From Halococcus agarilyticus (GTDB taxonomy: Archaea; Halobacteriota; Halobacteria; Halobacteriales; Halococcaceae): DNA of 64,000 nucleotides. A program made the position numbers and the translations under genes. This document shows positions 9,601-18,081 of the stretch, in pieces (within the stretch, counting starts at the first letter, position 1; each line of letters opens with the position of its first letter). The stretch covers positions 225,783-289,782 of the forward strand of contig NZ_BAFM01000002.1 of the NCBI RefSeq assembly GCF_000334895.1, read 5' to 3'. The notes under the pieces were generated by a model. The model searched no databases and was not told the DNA's origin. It saw only the letters and a list, made by a program, of their open reading frames with translations.

Positions 9601-9840
9601 TTCGATGTCCGCGAGTTCGACGACCTCGCGGCGGCGATCCGCGAAGGCGAGGTCGATCTCGTGATCTCGCGGGATCGCGCAGCGCTCGAAGTCGCAGTCG
9701 AGGAGGAGGTCACGTACTTCTCGACCGAGGCGAGCGCACGGGCCGCACTCTCCGGCCTCGCGGCGCGCGACACGGACTCGGCGGTCGCGGCGGTCGACCG
9801 GCGGCCGAAACACGACGCCGAGTGGGGTCGCGCCGACTGA
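6631..9840 (+). CDS. carB: Carbamoyl-phosphate synthase, large subunit
   Basis: This 1069-residue protein has the normal length for CarB, which makes carbamoyl phosphate from bicarbonate, ATP and glutamine-derived ammonia for pyrimidine and arginine synthesis. Two homologous synthetase halves are visible. The first starts at LLIGSGPIQIGQAAEFDYSG (within residues 9-28). The second starts near residue 573 at VVVGGGPIRIGQGVEFDY. Each is followed by an ATP-grasp domain (LGGSGSGVV, then VLGGRAMDVV), and the last part is the MGS-like allosteric domain. The start at 6631 was chosen over an upstream ATG because the domain begins there. carA is not adjacent: the upstream gene is a low-GC lipoprotein. 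Confidence 0.97.
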   Translation: MTDEDRTILLIGSGPIQIGQAAEFDYSGAQACRALAEEGARVVLVNSNPATIMTDPEMADEVYIEPITTDAIAEIIEEERPDGVIAGLGGQTGLNVTAELAEEGVLEEYDVEIMGTPLDTIYATEDRDLFRQRMEDIGQPVPASTTITLDEGESVTNLDEAGLRERVDDAVDSVGGLPVISRTTYTLGGSGSGVVEDSEELYERVRKGLRLSRNSEVLITESIAGWVELEYEVMRDADDSCIIICNMENLDPMGIHTGESTVVTPSQVIPDDGHQEMRTAALDVIRDLGIQGGCNIQFAWRDDGTPGGEYRVVEVNPRVSRSSALASKATGYPIARVTAKVAMGKRLHEIDNEITGETTAAFEPAIDYVVTKVPRWPSEKFRDVEFELGTAMKSTGEAMAIGRTFEESLLKALRSTEYEPDVDWEEVDDATLETEYLERPTPDRPYAMFEAAERGYTADDLAALTGIKPWYTERYVRIADAAQAAATGEFQPAASAGFTNSEIAATAGGEVSGVGDVESSVTGRTYKQVDTCAGEFAAETPYYYSARKPEYADTGPYEGEGAAGELEVDRDVESVVVVGGGPIRIGQGVEFDYCSVHAVRALREMGIEAHVVNNNPETVSTDYDTSDGLFFEPITPEEVADAIEATGADGVMVQFGGQTSVDIGRGLESEIDRRGLDCEVLGTSVEAMDLAENRDRFNVLMDDLDVSQPVGGAAVSETEALELAHEIGYPVLVRPSYVLGGRAMDVVYDDDGLREYVEEAVRVSPDQPILVDEFLAGAVELDVDAVADGEDVLIGGIMEHVESAGVHSGDSACMIPPRSLDADVLARVRDVVEGIADALDTVGLLNVQLAVKDGEVYVLEANPRSSRTVPFVSKATGVPIAKLAAQVMAGASLDDLDATEQVPEQTSVKEVVLPFDRLPGSDPRLGPEMKSTGEVMGTAEEFGKAYWKAQAATGKPIPSEGVAAVDLSAAEFPDPESDAGRDLQNGFATHFDVREFDDLAAAIREGEVDLVISRDRAALEVAVEEEVTYFSTEASARAALSGLAARDTDSAVAAVDRRPKHDAEWGRAD

Positions 9841-9916
9841 CCGTCTCGGGGGCGACTCGGCCGAACCGTCCGCCACCGACACCATCTTTATTCGTCCGGG
9901 CCGCGACGTGTTGGCC

Positions 9917-10192
9917 ATGGCCGAAACACTCACCGACAAGGAAATCAGTGAGAACGCTCCCGCGGAGTGGCATCAAGATGGCGACGAGATCGTGCGAGTC
10001 TACGAGTTCGAGGAGTATCTCGATGGCGTGACGTTTGCCACCGAGGTGGCCGAGATCGCCGACGAGGCGTTCCATCATCCCGAGATTCAGGTGCGCTTCG
10101 ACGAGGTCGAGGTACGTCTGACGAGCCACGAGGCCGGTGGAGTGACCGACCAGGACATCGAGATGGCCGGGCGATTCGACGACGTGCGGTAA
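9917..10192 (+). CDS. 4a-hydroxytetrahydrobiopterin dehydratase (pterin carbinolamine dehydratase)
   Basis: The 91-residue protein is the usual length for PCD/DCoH enzymes, which dehydrate 4a-hydroxytetrahydropterin. The family signature is visible: YEFEEYLDGVTFATEVAEIADEA is split by normal spacing from HHPEIQVRF, with active-site-type His-His-Pro near residue 53, then VEVRLTSHEAGGVTDQD. The start at ATG 9917 is preferred over 9908 because it matches the family length. The gene is monocistronic, with a 75-base gap after carB. In archaea lacking phenylalanine hydroxylase the substrate may be another pterin, possibly linked to the molybdopterin genes 3 kb away, but that is inference. Confidence 0.93.
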   Translation: MAETLTDKEISENAPAEWHQDGDEIVRVYEFEEYLDGVTFATEVAEIADEAFHHPEIQVRFDEVEVRLTSHEAGGVTDQDIEMAGRFDDVR

Positions 10193-10294
10193 CGCACCGG
10201 AACCAGCAGCGTCGCGCTCCAGCAGACGACTACTGTACGCTGTCGACCACCGACAGAAGGGATTTATCGGTGGCGACCCTACTGACGGAGCCCG

Positions 10295-10924
10295 ATGGGC
10301 CCTCCACAGTACGACTTCTGGCTGCTCGACCTCGACGGTACGCTGGTCGACGTCGAGTCGAGCTACGTCCGCAGCGTGTTCGATCGCGTGGGCGAGCGTC
10401 TCGGCCGGCGATTCACCGACCGTGAGGCCGAAACCCTCTGGCACGGGCTCGGCGGCCTCCGCGACGACCAGCTCCGGGCGTGGGGGATCGACGTTACCCG
10501 GTTCTGGGACGCACTCCACGCGGTCGAGGACCCCGAGGCTCGCGCGGCCGCGACCTTCCTCTACGACGACGCGCGGGCGTTCCTCGCGTCGGTCGACGCC
10601 CCGATCGGCGTGGTGACCCACTGTCAGCCGTTCCTCGCCGATCCGGTACTCGATCAGCTCGACCTCCGCGAGCGGTTCGACGCGGTGGTCTGCTGTACGA
10701 GCGAGATCGGCTGGAAACCCGATCCAGCGCCCGTCCGGCTGGCGATCGATCGCCTCGACGTCGCTCCCGAGAGTCAGGGAGTCCTCGTCGGCGACGGCCC
10801 CCACGACGTCGGCGCGGCGTGGAACGCGGGCCTCGACGGGATCCACGTCGAGCGCCACGGTCACGATCGCCGGGGATGGTGCGTTCGGGGCGACCGCCGG
10901 ATTACCGGTTTCGGTGATCTCTGA
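10295..10924 (+). CDS. HAD-superfamily hydrolase (phosphatase)
   Basis: The four HAD motifs are visible in this 209-residue protein. Motif I is DLDGTLVD (from residue 12), motif II is the Thr in GVVTHC near residue 108, motif III is the Lys of WKPDP, and motif IV is VGDGPHDVGAAWNAG. An alpha-helical cap lies between motifs I and II, as in phosphoglycolate phosphatase-like enzymes. The substrate cannot be told from sequence. Its 3' end overlaps the 3' end of the convergent moeA by 23 bases, so the two transcripts must overlap. Confidence 0.85.
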   Translation: MGPPQYDFWLLDLDGTLVDVESSYVRSVFDRVGERLGRRFTDREAETLWHGLGGLRDDQLRAWGIDVTRFWDALHAVEDPEARAAATFLYDDARAFLASVDAPIGVVTHCQPFLADPVLDQLDLRERFDAVVCCTSEIGWKPDPAPVRLAIDRLDVAPESQGVLVGDGPHDVGAAWNAGLDGIHVERHGHDRRGWCVRGDRRITGFGDL

Positions 10925-12866
10925 ATCCCGGCAGGTCCGCACACAGCGCATCGAGATCGCCGAGGACGCTGTCGAGCGCCGCGACGCCGGACTTCTCCAT
11001 CCGGTCGGAAGCGGCGAGGACCCGAACGGTCTCCTCGCCGATCGGAACGAACCCGAGATCGAGCTTCTCAGCAGTCGCACGGAGTCCGAGGCCCACGTCT
11101 GCCCCGCCCGCGACCACCCGCCGGGCCGGGCTCTCGTGGGCTTCGAGGGTGAAATCGAACCCGTCGATCGCGTCGACCAGATCGCGACGATCGGCGTCGC
11201 GTTCGTCGGCGAGGTCGGCGAGCGCGTTGCCGAGGCTCGTCCGCAGCCCGGAGGCCGTGGGTCGGTTGACGAAGGCGAGGTCCCGATCCACGAGGTCGGC
11301 CAGCCCCGCTACGTCGTCGGGGTTGTCCGGCGGAACGACGAGCCCCCACCCGCGGGTCCAGCCGCCGATCTCGGTGGTGTCGGCGTCCAGTTCATCGGTA
11401 TCGCCCGTCACCGCGACGACGTCGGGAACGCCATCACGGAGCCACCGGCGGGCCGCGCGGCTCCCGACGCTCAGATAGCGCGGTCGGTCGATCCGATCGA
11501 GCAGCCGCGAGAGCAGCGGGTCGTCCTCGCCGACACCGAGAAGGGTGGGGGGACGGACGTCGGGCGAGAACAGGTCGACCGTCACTGCCTCACCCGCGTC
11601 GAGATAGGCGACCTCGGCAGGCATCTCCACGATCCCGTCGGCCTCGACGAGACTGGTGGTCGCGCCGCTGCCCTTGTCGACCGGGTAAACCAGCGTCTCG
11701 CCCGCACCGTTTTCGACCAATCCGACGGGAACGAGCCGGTGGCGGCCCTCCTCGGCGCGCTCCTCGACCGCCATCCGTCCCCGGACCGTGGCGGTCGCGG
11801 GTTCCGGAACCCCGGCTGCCTCGCGGATCGCGGAGGCGACGAACGTCCGGAAGATCGAGAGCGCCGAGACCGGGTAGCCGGGCAGCCCGACGTACGCCGA
11901 TCCCTCCAACTGGCCGACCAGCATCGGCTTGCCCGGTTTGATCGCGACTCCGTGGAGGAGGAGGTCGCCCTGCTCCTCGATGACCTCGTAGATCACGTCG
12001 ACCGCGCTCGCGGAAGTCGAGCCCGACGAGCAGACCAGATCGCACTCGGCGGCGGCCTCGCGGAGCACGCGTTCGAGCTCGTCGTAGTCGTCGCCGGCGT
12101 GCGGGTAGACGACGGGTTCGCCACCGGCCTCGCGAACCGCGGCCGCGGTCGCGTTGGAGTTCACGTCGTAGATCTGGCCCGCCTCGCTGTCGAGGTCCTC
12201 GCCGACGCGGACGAGCTCGTCGCCCGTCGAGACGATCCCGACCCGTGGCTTCGCACGGACCGGAACCTCCTCGACCCCGAGCGCGGCGAGCAGCCCGATC
12301 TCGCGCGCCGTCAGCCGGGTGCCGGGCCCGAGCGCGCGCTCGCCCGCCGCGATGTCCGCGCCGGCGGGCATCACGTTCTCGCCCGGCGTCACCGACGTCC
12401 GCACCGCGACCCGTTCGCCGCCTGCATCGCTTGCCGCACCGCCGCCGTCCGCGCTGGTTTCGTCGTCCGCTGCGCCCTCGCTCCCGATCCGATCGGTGCG
12501 CTCGACCGCGACCATCGCGTCCGCGTCGGGCGGCATCACCGCGCCGGTGGCGATCTCGACCGCCTCGCCGGGATCGAGGTCCACCGTCGGCCGCTCGCCG
12601 GCCTCGACGATCCCTACCACGTCGAACGTCGCGGGATCGGTCTCGGTCGCCCCGAACGTCTCACGGGCGTGGAGCGCGTAGCCGTCGAGCGCCGACCGAT
12701 CGAATCCGGGAACGTCGAGGGTCGCGTCGACCCGCTCTGTGAGCACCCGGCCCGCGGCCGCGTCGAGCGGGAGCGACTCGGTCCCTGGATCGAGATCGAG
12801 CGACGCGATCGCGTCGTGGGCCTCGGCGGGCGCGGCGAGGTCGCGGAACTGCTTGCGCTCGCTCAT
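10902..12866 (-). CDS. moeA: Molybdopterin molybdenumtransferase MoeA fused to a substrate-binding-like domain
   Basis: Residues 1-430 of this 654-residue protein are a full MoeA, which inserts molybdate into adenylated molybdopterin. Visible motifs are FDRSALDGYALHA, ATGAVMPPDADAMV, VGIVSTGDELV, the MPT-site block DLVCSSGSTSASAVD and GVAIKPGKP, and LPGYPVS. The last 200 residues (LSVGSRAARRWLRDGVPD to the end) resemble the type 2 periplasmic-binding/LysR-effector domain often attached to archaeal MoeA proteins, which may sense molybdate or tungstate. It overlaps the upstream moeA by 4 bases (ATGA), indicating translational coupling. Confidence 0.92.
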   Translation of the reverse strand: MSERKQFRDLAAPAEAHDAIASLDLDPGTESLPLDAAAGRVLTERVDATLDVPGFDRSALDGYALHARETFGATETDPATFDVVGIVEAGERPTVDLDPGEAVEIATGAVMPPDADAMVAVERTDRIGSEGAADDETSADGGGAASDAGGERVAVRTSVTPGENVMPAGADIAAGERALGPGTRLTAREIGLLAALGVEEVPVRAKPRVGIVSTGDELVRVGEDLDSEAGQIYDVNSNATAAAVREAGGEPVVYPHAGDDYDELERVLREAAAECDLVCSSGSTSASAVDVIYEVIEEQGDLLLHGVAIKPGKPMLVGQLEGSAYVGLPGYPVSALSIFRTFVASAIREAAGVPEPATATVRGRMAVEERAEEGRHRLVPVGLVENGAGETLVYPVDKGSGATTSLVEADGIVEMPAEVAYLDAGEAVTVDLFSPDVRPPTLLGVGEDDPLLSRLLDRIDRPRYLSVGSRAARRWLRDGVPDVVAVTGDTDELDADTTEIGGWTRGWGLVVPPDNPDDVAGLADLVDRDLAFVNRPTASGLRTSLGNALADLADERDADRRDLVDAIDGFDFTLEAHESPARRVVAGGADVGLGLRATAEKLDLGFVPIGEETVRVLAASDRMEKSGVAALDSVLGDLDALCADLPGFRDHRNR

Positions 12867-14080
12867 GGCCCCGCCTCCCAGCGTTCGACCGCGACGGTCT
12901 CGTCCACTGGAATCCCCTCGCGTTCTTCGGGGACGACCACCCAGCCGTCCGCGAGCGCGACGCTCGACAGCACGCCTGCACCGCTGGTTCGCGTCGGGAT
13001 GGCTGTCGGCTCGTTGTTGCCGTCGTCAACCCGGAGCTCGATCCGTGCGTACGTCCGGACGCCGGGTTCGCTCGGGATCTTCCGATCGAGGCGGGCGTCG
13101 GTCGTCGGGGGGTTGCACTGTGGACGGTGGCCGGCCCGCCGGAGCGCCGGGCGGAGCAGTTGGACGGCGCTCACGATGCACGCGACCGGGTAGCCAGGCA
13201 GCATCAAAACGGGTGTATCGGCCACGACGCCGAACCCCGCGGGATGGCCCGGTTTGCAGCCGATCCCGTGAACCAGCACCTCGCCGAGGTCGTCGACCAC
13301 CTCGGGAAGCAGGTCGCGCTCGCCGACCGACGAGCCGCCGGTCGTCACCACGAGATCCTTCGTCAGGTCGCGCTCGATCGCCGCCCGGAGCGCCGCCCGG
13401 TCGTCGGTCACGATCTCTCGATACGTGGCCCGCCCGCCCCATCGCTCGACGTATCGCGACGTGGTCAGGCCGTTGGTCTCGACGACTTCGCCCGGTTCGG
13501 GGTCGCGTTGGACGAGTTCCTCGCCCGTCGGCACCACGCCCACGGTCGGGGGCTCGTACACCGACACCTCGTCGACGCCGACCGACTTCAGCAGCCCGAG
13601 GTCCGACGGGCGGAGTCGGTGGCCCGGCTCGTAGAGCTCTCGGTCCGCCCGAACGTCCTCGCCGACCGGCGCGACGTTCTCGCCCGCGGCGACCGACTCC
13701 GACACCTCGATCTCCTCGCCCACGATCTCGGCGTGCTCGATCATCACCACCGCGTCGGCCCCGTCCGGGAGTTCGCTGCCGGTGTGGACCCGGGTCGCGG
13801 CACCGGAACTGGGGGTCTCACCCTCGCGAAGCACGGCGGGCGAGCGCCGCGAAGCGCCGAACGTGTCGGCGGCGTGGACCGCGAACCCGTCCATCGCCGC
13901 ACGCGGGTAGTGGGGGACGTCGCGCTCGGCGACGACCGACTCGGCGAGGGTGCGCCCGTCGGCCGCCACGAGGCCGGTCGACTCGACCCGTTCCACAGGT
14001 TGAACCCGGTCCAGCAGCCGCTCGCGTGCCGTTTCGAGGCGTGTGAGGCGTTTGAACCCGCTCGTGCGGACGTCGTTCAT
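12863..14080 (-). CDS. moeA: Molybdopterin molybdenumtransferase MoeA, single-domain paralogue
   Basis: This 405-residue MoeA/gephyrin-E-like protein lacks the extra C-terminal domain of its partner. Diagnostic blocks are YPRAAMDGFAVHA, GSELPDGADAVV, VGVVPTGEELV, VVTTGGSSVGERDLL, GIGCKPGHPAGFG and MLPGYPVACI. Two MoeA copies are common in archaea and may be specialised for molybdenum versus tungsten cofactor insertion, but the sequence does not say which is which. It is the first gene of a two-gene minus-strand operon whose second gene starts within its stop codon. Confidence 0.92.
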   Translation of the reverse strand: MNDVRTSGFKRLTRLETARERLLDRVQPVERVESTGLVAADGRTLAESVVAERDVPHYPRAAMDGFAVHAADTFGASRRSPAVLREGETPSSGAATRVHTGSELPDGADAVVMIEHAEIVGEEIEVSESVAAGENVAPVGEDVRADRELYEPGHRLRPSDLGLLKSVGVDEVSVYEPPTVGVVPTGEELVQRDPEPGEVVETNGLTTSRYVERWGGRATYREIVTDDRAALRAAIERDLTKDLVVTTGGSSVGERDLLPEVVDDLGEVLVHGIGCKPGHPAGFGVVADTPVLMLPGYPVACIVSAVQLLRPALRRAGHRPQCNPPTTDARLDRKIPSEPGVRTYARIELRVDDGNNEPTAIPTRTSGAGVLSSVALADGWVVVPEEREGIPVDETVAVERWEAGP

Positions 14081-14178
14081 ACGGGTAGAACCGGCCGGGC
14101 GGGCAAAAACGTGTGCCGGATGGCTCGGGTGGAGAGGGGAGGAAGGACAGAGACGGGAACGAACCGAAGGAAGGCGGT

Positions 14179-14535
14179 TCAGTTCAGTCCGGCGACGACG
14201 ATGGTCTCGGCACGGATGACGAACTCCGGGACCGGCGTCGCGCCGGGGCGGCCGGGATCGAACGCGAGGCTGGCGGAGCCGCCGTGGTCGGCGCGGAGTT
14301 CGACTCTCACTGTGCCGGCGTCGGCCGCGGTCGCGGCCACGGTGCGCTGACTGTCGCCGGCAACGGTGTGGGTGTCGTCGACGAGAACGCCGTCGCCGGC
14401 GGCGATACAGACGTCGAGCGCGTGGTCGGCGTCGTCCTCGTTGCGGAGGAGCACGGTCGGCGGTTCGGTGGGGGCGGCGTGGGGCTCGGCGGATCTCCTT
14501 CCATCGACCCTGGCATCGGGACGGGTCTGCGTCAT
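14179..14535 (-). CDS. Conserved haloarchaeal beta-rich protein
   Basis: The 118-residue product begins with a 25-residue Pro/Ala/Arg-rich disordered stretch and continues as a predicted beta sandwich. The strands include PPTVLLRNEDDADHALDV, RTVAATAADAGTVRVELRA split by turns, and FVIRAETIVVAGLN at the end. It has no signal peptide or membrane segment. The fold could be immunoglobulin-like, as in several small haloarchaeal proteins. I do not recognise a named family. It is divergent from the Hsp20 gene with about 180 bases between them, a TATA-like stretch lies close to its start, and it may be leaderless. Confidence 0.6.
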   Translation of the reverse strand: MTQTRPDARVDGRRSAEPHAAPTEPPTVLLRNEDDADHALDVCIAAGDGVLVDDTHTVAGDSQRTVAATAADAGTVRVELRADHGGSASLAFDPGRPGATPVPEFVIRAETIVVAGLN

Positions 14536-14712
14536 CGACCTGAAGATAGATACTATCCGATATGAAGGGGGTCGACCGTTGGGGATCGTTCCCGATCGTT
14601 CACCACTGTTTCGGACTGTTTCAGCGACGTTTCACGGAGCGTCACCACCGATCGCGGGTCGTCGGTGGCCGCTATCGGGGGCTTTTTCGCCCCGGCGCTC
14701 CAGAACTCCCCC

Positions 14713-15090
14713 ATGTCGACGCTGCGCGATGCGTTGAGGGATCTCCCGGACCCGGTGTTCGCCGACCTGCTGGAGTCGGCGGAGGCGTACCTCCTCGTCA
14801 TCGACCTGCCTGGCGTGAGCGCCGAGACGCTCGACGTCCGGCTCGACGGGGTTCGCCTCCGGATCGAGGCCCGGCGCGAGAAGGACCTTCCGATGGCGTT
14901 TCGCTACCTCGAAGAGGACCGGCCGCTCTTCCTCGACGCGGAGCTTCCCCTCCCTCCGGACGTCGCCGGGACGGGCGCGGAGGGCACGCTGGATCGGGGC
15001 ACGCTCACGCTCCGGCTCCCGAAGCGCGACGCCACCGAGGAGACGTCGATCCCGATAACGGTCGGCGGCGGCGAGTCCGGCGAGCCGTGA
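14713..15090 (+). CDS. Hsp20-type small chaperone
   Basis: The 125-residue protein has the alpha-crystallin domain from about residue 22 (AEAYLLVIDLPGVSAETLDV) to residue 112. It ends with the beta-strand pair RGTLTLRLPKRD. A C-terminal IPI motif (SIPITV) matches the conserved IxI/V tail that drives oligomer assembly. ATG 14713 is preferred over an upstream in-frame ATG because the protein then starts MSTLRDALRDLPD. As a small heat-shock protein it should hold unfolded proteins in the cytosol. It lies 13 bases before the ABC1 kinase gene, so co-transcription is likely. Confidence 0.85.
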   Translation: MSTLRDALRDLPDPVFADLLESAEAYLLVIDLPGVSAETLDVRLDGVRLRIEARREKDLPMAFRYLEEDRPLFLDAELPLPPDVAGTGAEGTLDRGTLTLRLPKRDATEETSIPITVGGGESGEP

Positions 15091-15103
15091 CGGGGCACAC
15101 GCT

Positions 15104-16876
15104 GTGAACCTCCGCGCGTACGGCCGGTTCGTCGTCGTCTTCCGCCAGTTCCTCCCGCTGATCCTCGCCTATCTCCGCGACCGCCGACGGTACTTCCTGT
15201 TCGGCGGCCGGCGGGAGGTCACGGGTGAGATGCGGCGCGAACGCGCACGGGTCCTGCTCGACTCGCTTCTCACGCTCGGACCGACGTTCATCAAACTGGG
15301 ACAACTTCTCTCGACGAGACCCGACGTCCTGCCCCCCGAGTACGTCGCGGAGTTCTCGAAGCTCCAGGACGAGGTTCCGCCCGCGGAGTGGGCCGAGGCC
15401 GAACCGGTCATCGAGGAGGAACTGGGACCGGTGAACGAGGTGTTCTCGGCGTTCGACACCGACGCGATCAGCGGGGCGAGCCTCGGCCAGGTCTACCGAG
15501 CGGAGTTAGAGGGCGAGCCGGTCGCGGTCAAGGTCCGCCGGCCGGAGATCGAGTCGCTGATCGAGGCCGACCTCCAGGTCATCAAGTGGAGTCTACCCGT
15601 TCTCATGCGGTTCATCGGCGAGGCACGCTCGTTCTCGCTCGAAACCCTGGCCGAGGAGTTCGACAAGACGATCCACGAGGAGATCGACTACGACCGGGAA
15701 GCCCGGATGCTCCAGGAAATCCGCGAGAACTTCGCGGGCGACGGGACGATCCGGATCCCGAACGTGATCGATAGCCACTCCACGGTGCGCGTGCTCACGA
15801 TGGAGTACGTTCCGGGGACCAAGATCACCGCGATCGACGAGCTCGACAGGATGGGAATCGACCGCACAGGATTAGCCGAGCGTCTCGAACGGGTCTACCT
15901 CCAGATGATCGTGGACGACGGGGTGTTCCACGCCGATCCCCACCCCGGAAACCTCGCGGTCGAACCCGACGGCACGCTGGTGTTCTACGACTTCGGGATG
16001 AGCGGGCGGGTCGACGACTACGTCCAGGACAAGATCGTGGCGTTCTACATCGGGATCGCGAACCAGGACATCGACGCGATCCTCGACGCACTGGTGGAGA
16101 TGGGCACACTCAGCCCGACCGCCGACCGCGAGACGATGGGGAACGTGATGGAGCTCGCGATCCAGGACATCAGCGGCGAGGAGGTCGACCAGTACCGCGT
16201 GCAGGAGGTCGTCGGCCAGGTCGAGGACACCATCTACGAGTTCCCGCTCCGACTGCCCGCGAACCTCGCGCTCGTGTTACGAGTAGCGACCGTGGTCGAG
16301 GGGGTCTGCGTCACGCTCGATCGGAACTTCGATTTCATCTCGGTCGCGACCGACTACCTCGTCGAAGAGGGGTATCGCGAGGAGGGGATCAAGCAGTTCC
16401 TCGAGAGCCGTGGCGAGGAGTTCACCGATCTCGCCGAGGCCACGGTGCGAACCCCGCCGAAGCTCGAACGCGCACTCGACGGGCTCAACCGGGGCAGCCT
16501 CTCGGTCCACGCCGACCTCGACGACACCGACGACCTGTTCGAGTCGCTCGCGAACCGCCTGGTCTTCGGCCTCCTTTTGACGGCGGGCGTGCTCTCGGTG
16601 GCGATCCTCTACGCGTTCGCGACGCCGTTCGCGACCGCCGCCGCAGTGGTGTTCTCGGTCGCGATGGCACTCCTGCTGTACCGATCGTTCCGCAGCCGAC
16701 GCCGGCTCCAGGCCACGCCGGAGTTCACCCGCCAGAGCCTGCGCCAGCGCCGCGAACAGGAGGCGGAGTCGATGAGCGAAGCCGACGCCACGACCGGCAC
16801 CGAAGCGATGGGTGACGCCGAGGACGATACCGGCGGAGTCACGCCGATCGAGGTCGAACGAGAGGGCGAGGACTGA
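15104..16876 (+). CDS. ABC1/UbiB/AarF-family atypical kinase, membrane-anchored
   Basis: The 590-residue protein carries the UbiB signature KLGQ (in FIKLGQLLSTRPD), the Ala-rich nucleotide loop in ISGASLGQVY, and the Lys of VAVKVRRP. The aspartates of HADPHPGN and YDFGMSG complete the set. These are the atypical-kinase residues of the ABC1 family, which supports isoprenoid-quinone or lipid metabolism. Two hydrophobic helices near residues 486-530 anchor the C-terminus in the membrane, and an acidic tail follows. Translation starts at GTG 15104. Haloarchaea use menaquinone, so the exact client is unknown. Confidence 0.93.
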   Translation: MNLRAYGRFVVVFRQFLPLILAYLRDRRRYFLFGGRREVTGEMRRERARVLLDSLLTLGPTFIKLGQLLSTRPDVLPPEYVAEFSKLQDEVPPAEWAEAEPVIEEELGPVNEVFSAFDTDAISGASLGQVYRAELEGEPVAVKVRRPEIESLIEADLQVIKWSLPVLMRFIGEARSFSLETLAEEFDKTIHEEIDYDREARMLQEIRENFAGDGTIRIPNVIDSHSTVRVLTMEYVPGTKITAIDELDRMGIDRTGLAERLERVYLQMIVDDGVFHADPHPGNLAVEPDGTLVFYDFGMSGRVDDYVQDKIVAFYIGIANQDIDAILDALVEMGTLSPTADRETMGNVMELAIQDISGEEVDQYRVQEVVGQVEDTIYEFPLRLPANLALVLRVATVVEGVCVTLDRNFDFISVATDYLVEEGYREEGIKQFLESRGEEFTDLAEATVRTPPKLERALDGLNRGSLSVHADLDDTDDLFESLANRLVFGLLLTAGVLSVAILYAFATPFATAAAVVFSVAMALLLYRSFRSRRRLQATPEFTRQSLRQRREQEAESMSEADATTGTEAMGDAEDDTGGVTPIEVEREGED

Positions 16877-16901
16877 TCATCGGCGTTCGAGTGTGGAGAA
16901 G

Positions 16902-16974
16902 TGCGTCAGCCGCGATTTGAACGCGGGTCATCAGCATGGGAAGCTGAGGTGATACCAGGCTACACCACTGACGC
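16902..16974 (-). tRNA. tRNA-Gly, anticodon CCC
   Basis: The minus strand folds into a complete cloverleaf of 73 bases without encoded CCA. The acceptor arms are GCGTCAG and CTGACGC with discriminator A. The anticodon stem TCAGC/GCTGA encloses the loop TTCCCAT, giving anticodon CCC at 16938-16940. The T arm is CCGCG-TTCAAAT-CGCGG. No intron is needed for the fold. It lies tail to tail with the ABC1 kinase gene, 25 bases beyond its stop codon. Confidence 0.95.
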
Positions 16975-17000
16975 GCATCTCGACCCACACGCTTCGGCGG

Positions 17001-17010
17001 CATAAATCGT
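17001..17010 (-). promoter_or_regulatory. TATA box of tRNA-Gly
   Basis: On the minus strand the sequence GATTTATG lies about 27-35 bases upstream of the tRNA 5' end, the normal spacing for an archaeal TATA element. No other A+T-rich box lies between it and the gene. Confidence 0.55.
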
Positions 17011-17055
17011 CCGACTCCACACCGATGATCAGCCCCACTGACGATCGTCGGCCGA

Positions 17056-17835
17056 TCACTCCGCGAAACACGCCTCGATCGAGCCGTTTCGCTTGATCGT
17101 GAGGAGTTCCGCTGTCGCACGCTCGTCGAAGCGGAGCGGCCGACGCCACCACGGCCCCTTCCCGGAATCGCTCGACAGGTCGGTCACGATCCGGTTCGCG
17201 TCGGTGCCGGCGGTGGGCTGGCTCAGCGGGATCGCCGTGTCGTACAGCGCCGAGCCGTCGGGGTCGCCCGCGAGCAACACCTCGGCGTCGAACGTCTCGC
17301 GCTTGACGTGGGCGTTGGTGGCGAAACGCTCGCGCTCGGCAGGCGGGAGGTCCGGGTACTCCGCGCCAGTCACGGGGTCGCGCGCGAGTTCGAACTGGCC
17401 GACGAGGTACGCGCCCCACTCGGGGGCCTGCCACGCTGCGGGCTCGCCGGCGGTCGTGAGCCGAGCACAGCGAGACGAGCTTCGTCGGTCGAGCGGAGCG
17501 AGTCCGACGGTAGTGAGCGTCGCGTAGAAGAGGGCGTAGTCGCCTGCCGTGAGATCGGCGAGCGGGCGGGCCTTCACGCCGAACGGGTCGCCGTAGGTGT
17601 AGCGTTCGCCGTAAGGGTACTCGGGGAACTCGGGATCGAGGTGGACTGGACTGTCGAGGGCGTCCGCCGGAACGTCGGTGGCGAGGTCGAGATCCGCATA
17701 GGTCGGCACCGGTTCGTTGAGGGGTTCGGTCTCGGGGATCGGAACGAACTCGAACGTACCATCGGGTCGGATCGGTCCGCGGACGCCCGGCGCGTTGGTG
17801 TTGGCACCGACGTTGATCGCCACCGCTCGGCTCAT
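17056..17835 (-). CDS. Nmad3-like protein (putative nucleotide-modification-associated)
   Basis: The ATG at 17835 gives a 259-residue protein starting MSRAVAINVGANTN, followed by PDGTFEFVPIPETEP and DPEFPEYPYGERYTYGD. This early pattern of a glycine-containing strand, then PDGxFEFxPIPE, resembles the family named nucleotide modification associated domain 3. The central EWGAYLVGQFEL and C-terminal KRNGSIEACFAE also look conserved. An Arg/Ser-rich stretch around residues 110-125 (DRRSSSRCARLTT) is out of character. It coincides with a palindromic DNA element at 17484-17508. An upstream GTG-initiated extension was rejected as basic, atypical sequence. Confidence 0.6.
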   Translation of the reverse strand: MSRAVAINVGANTNAPGVRGPIRPDGTFEFVPIPETEPLNEPVPTYADLDLATDVPADALDSPVHLDPEFPEYPYGERYTYGDPFGVKARPLADLTAGDYALFYATLTTVGLAPLDRRSSSRCARLTTAGEPAAWQAPEWGAYLVGQFELARDPVTGAEYPDLPPAERERFATNAHVKRETFDAEVLLAGDPDGSALYDTAIPLSQPTAGTDANRIVTDLSSDSGKGPWWRRPLRFDERATAELLTIKRNGSIEACFAE

Positions 17836-18081
17836 GGCGTGGCCACTCGGTCCGCGGACAAAAGCTTCGCCTTCGTCGGTTCGACCGGTAGTTGTTACCC
17901 CGTCCACCGAACGAACGTGACGAGCGGGCTGTGCTCGACGGACAGCAGGCGAGTTCCGGAATCGCTCGATTCCGCGGGAGGAGTCTCGCCGTTTCGCCAC
18001 CGATACGGTGGACTATTTATTCACACGGAGTGTTCATGGGATTTCTTTATCAGTGTTCCTCGTTTCGGATGGAGTGTTACG

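Noticed and set aside
10914..13193. A 759-codon open frame on the plus strand across the moeA genes
   Set aside because: It is antisense to two convincing MoeA proteins, and its translation is Arg/Val-rich without any family motif. Long antisense frames are a by-product of high G+C codon bias.
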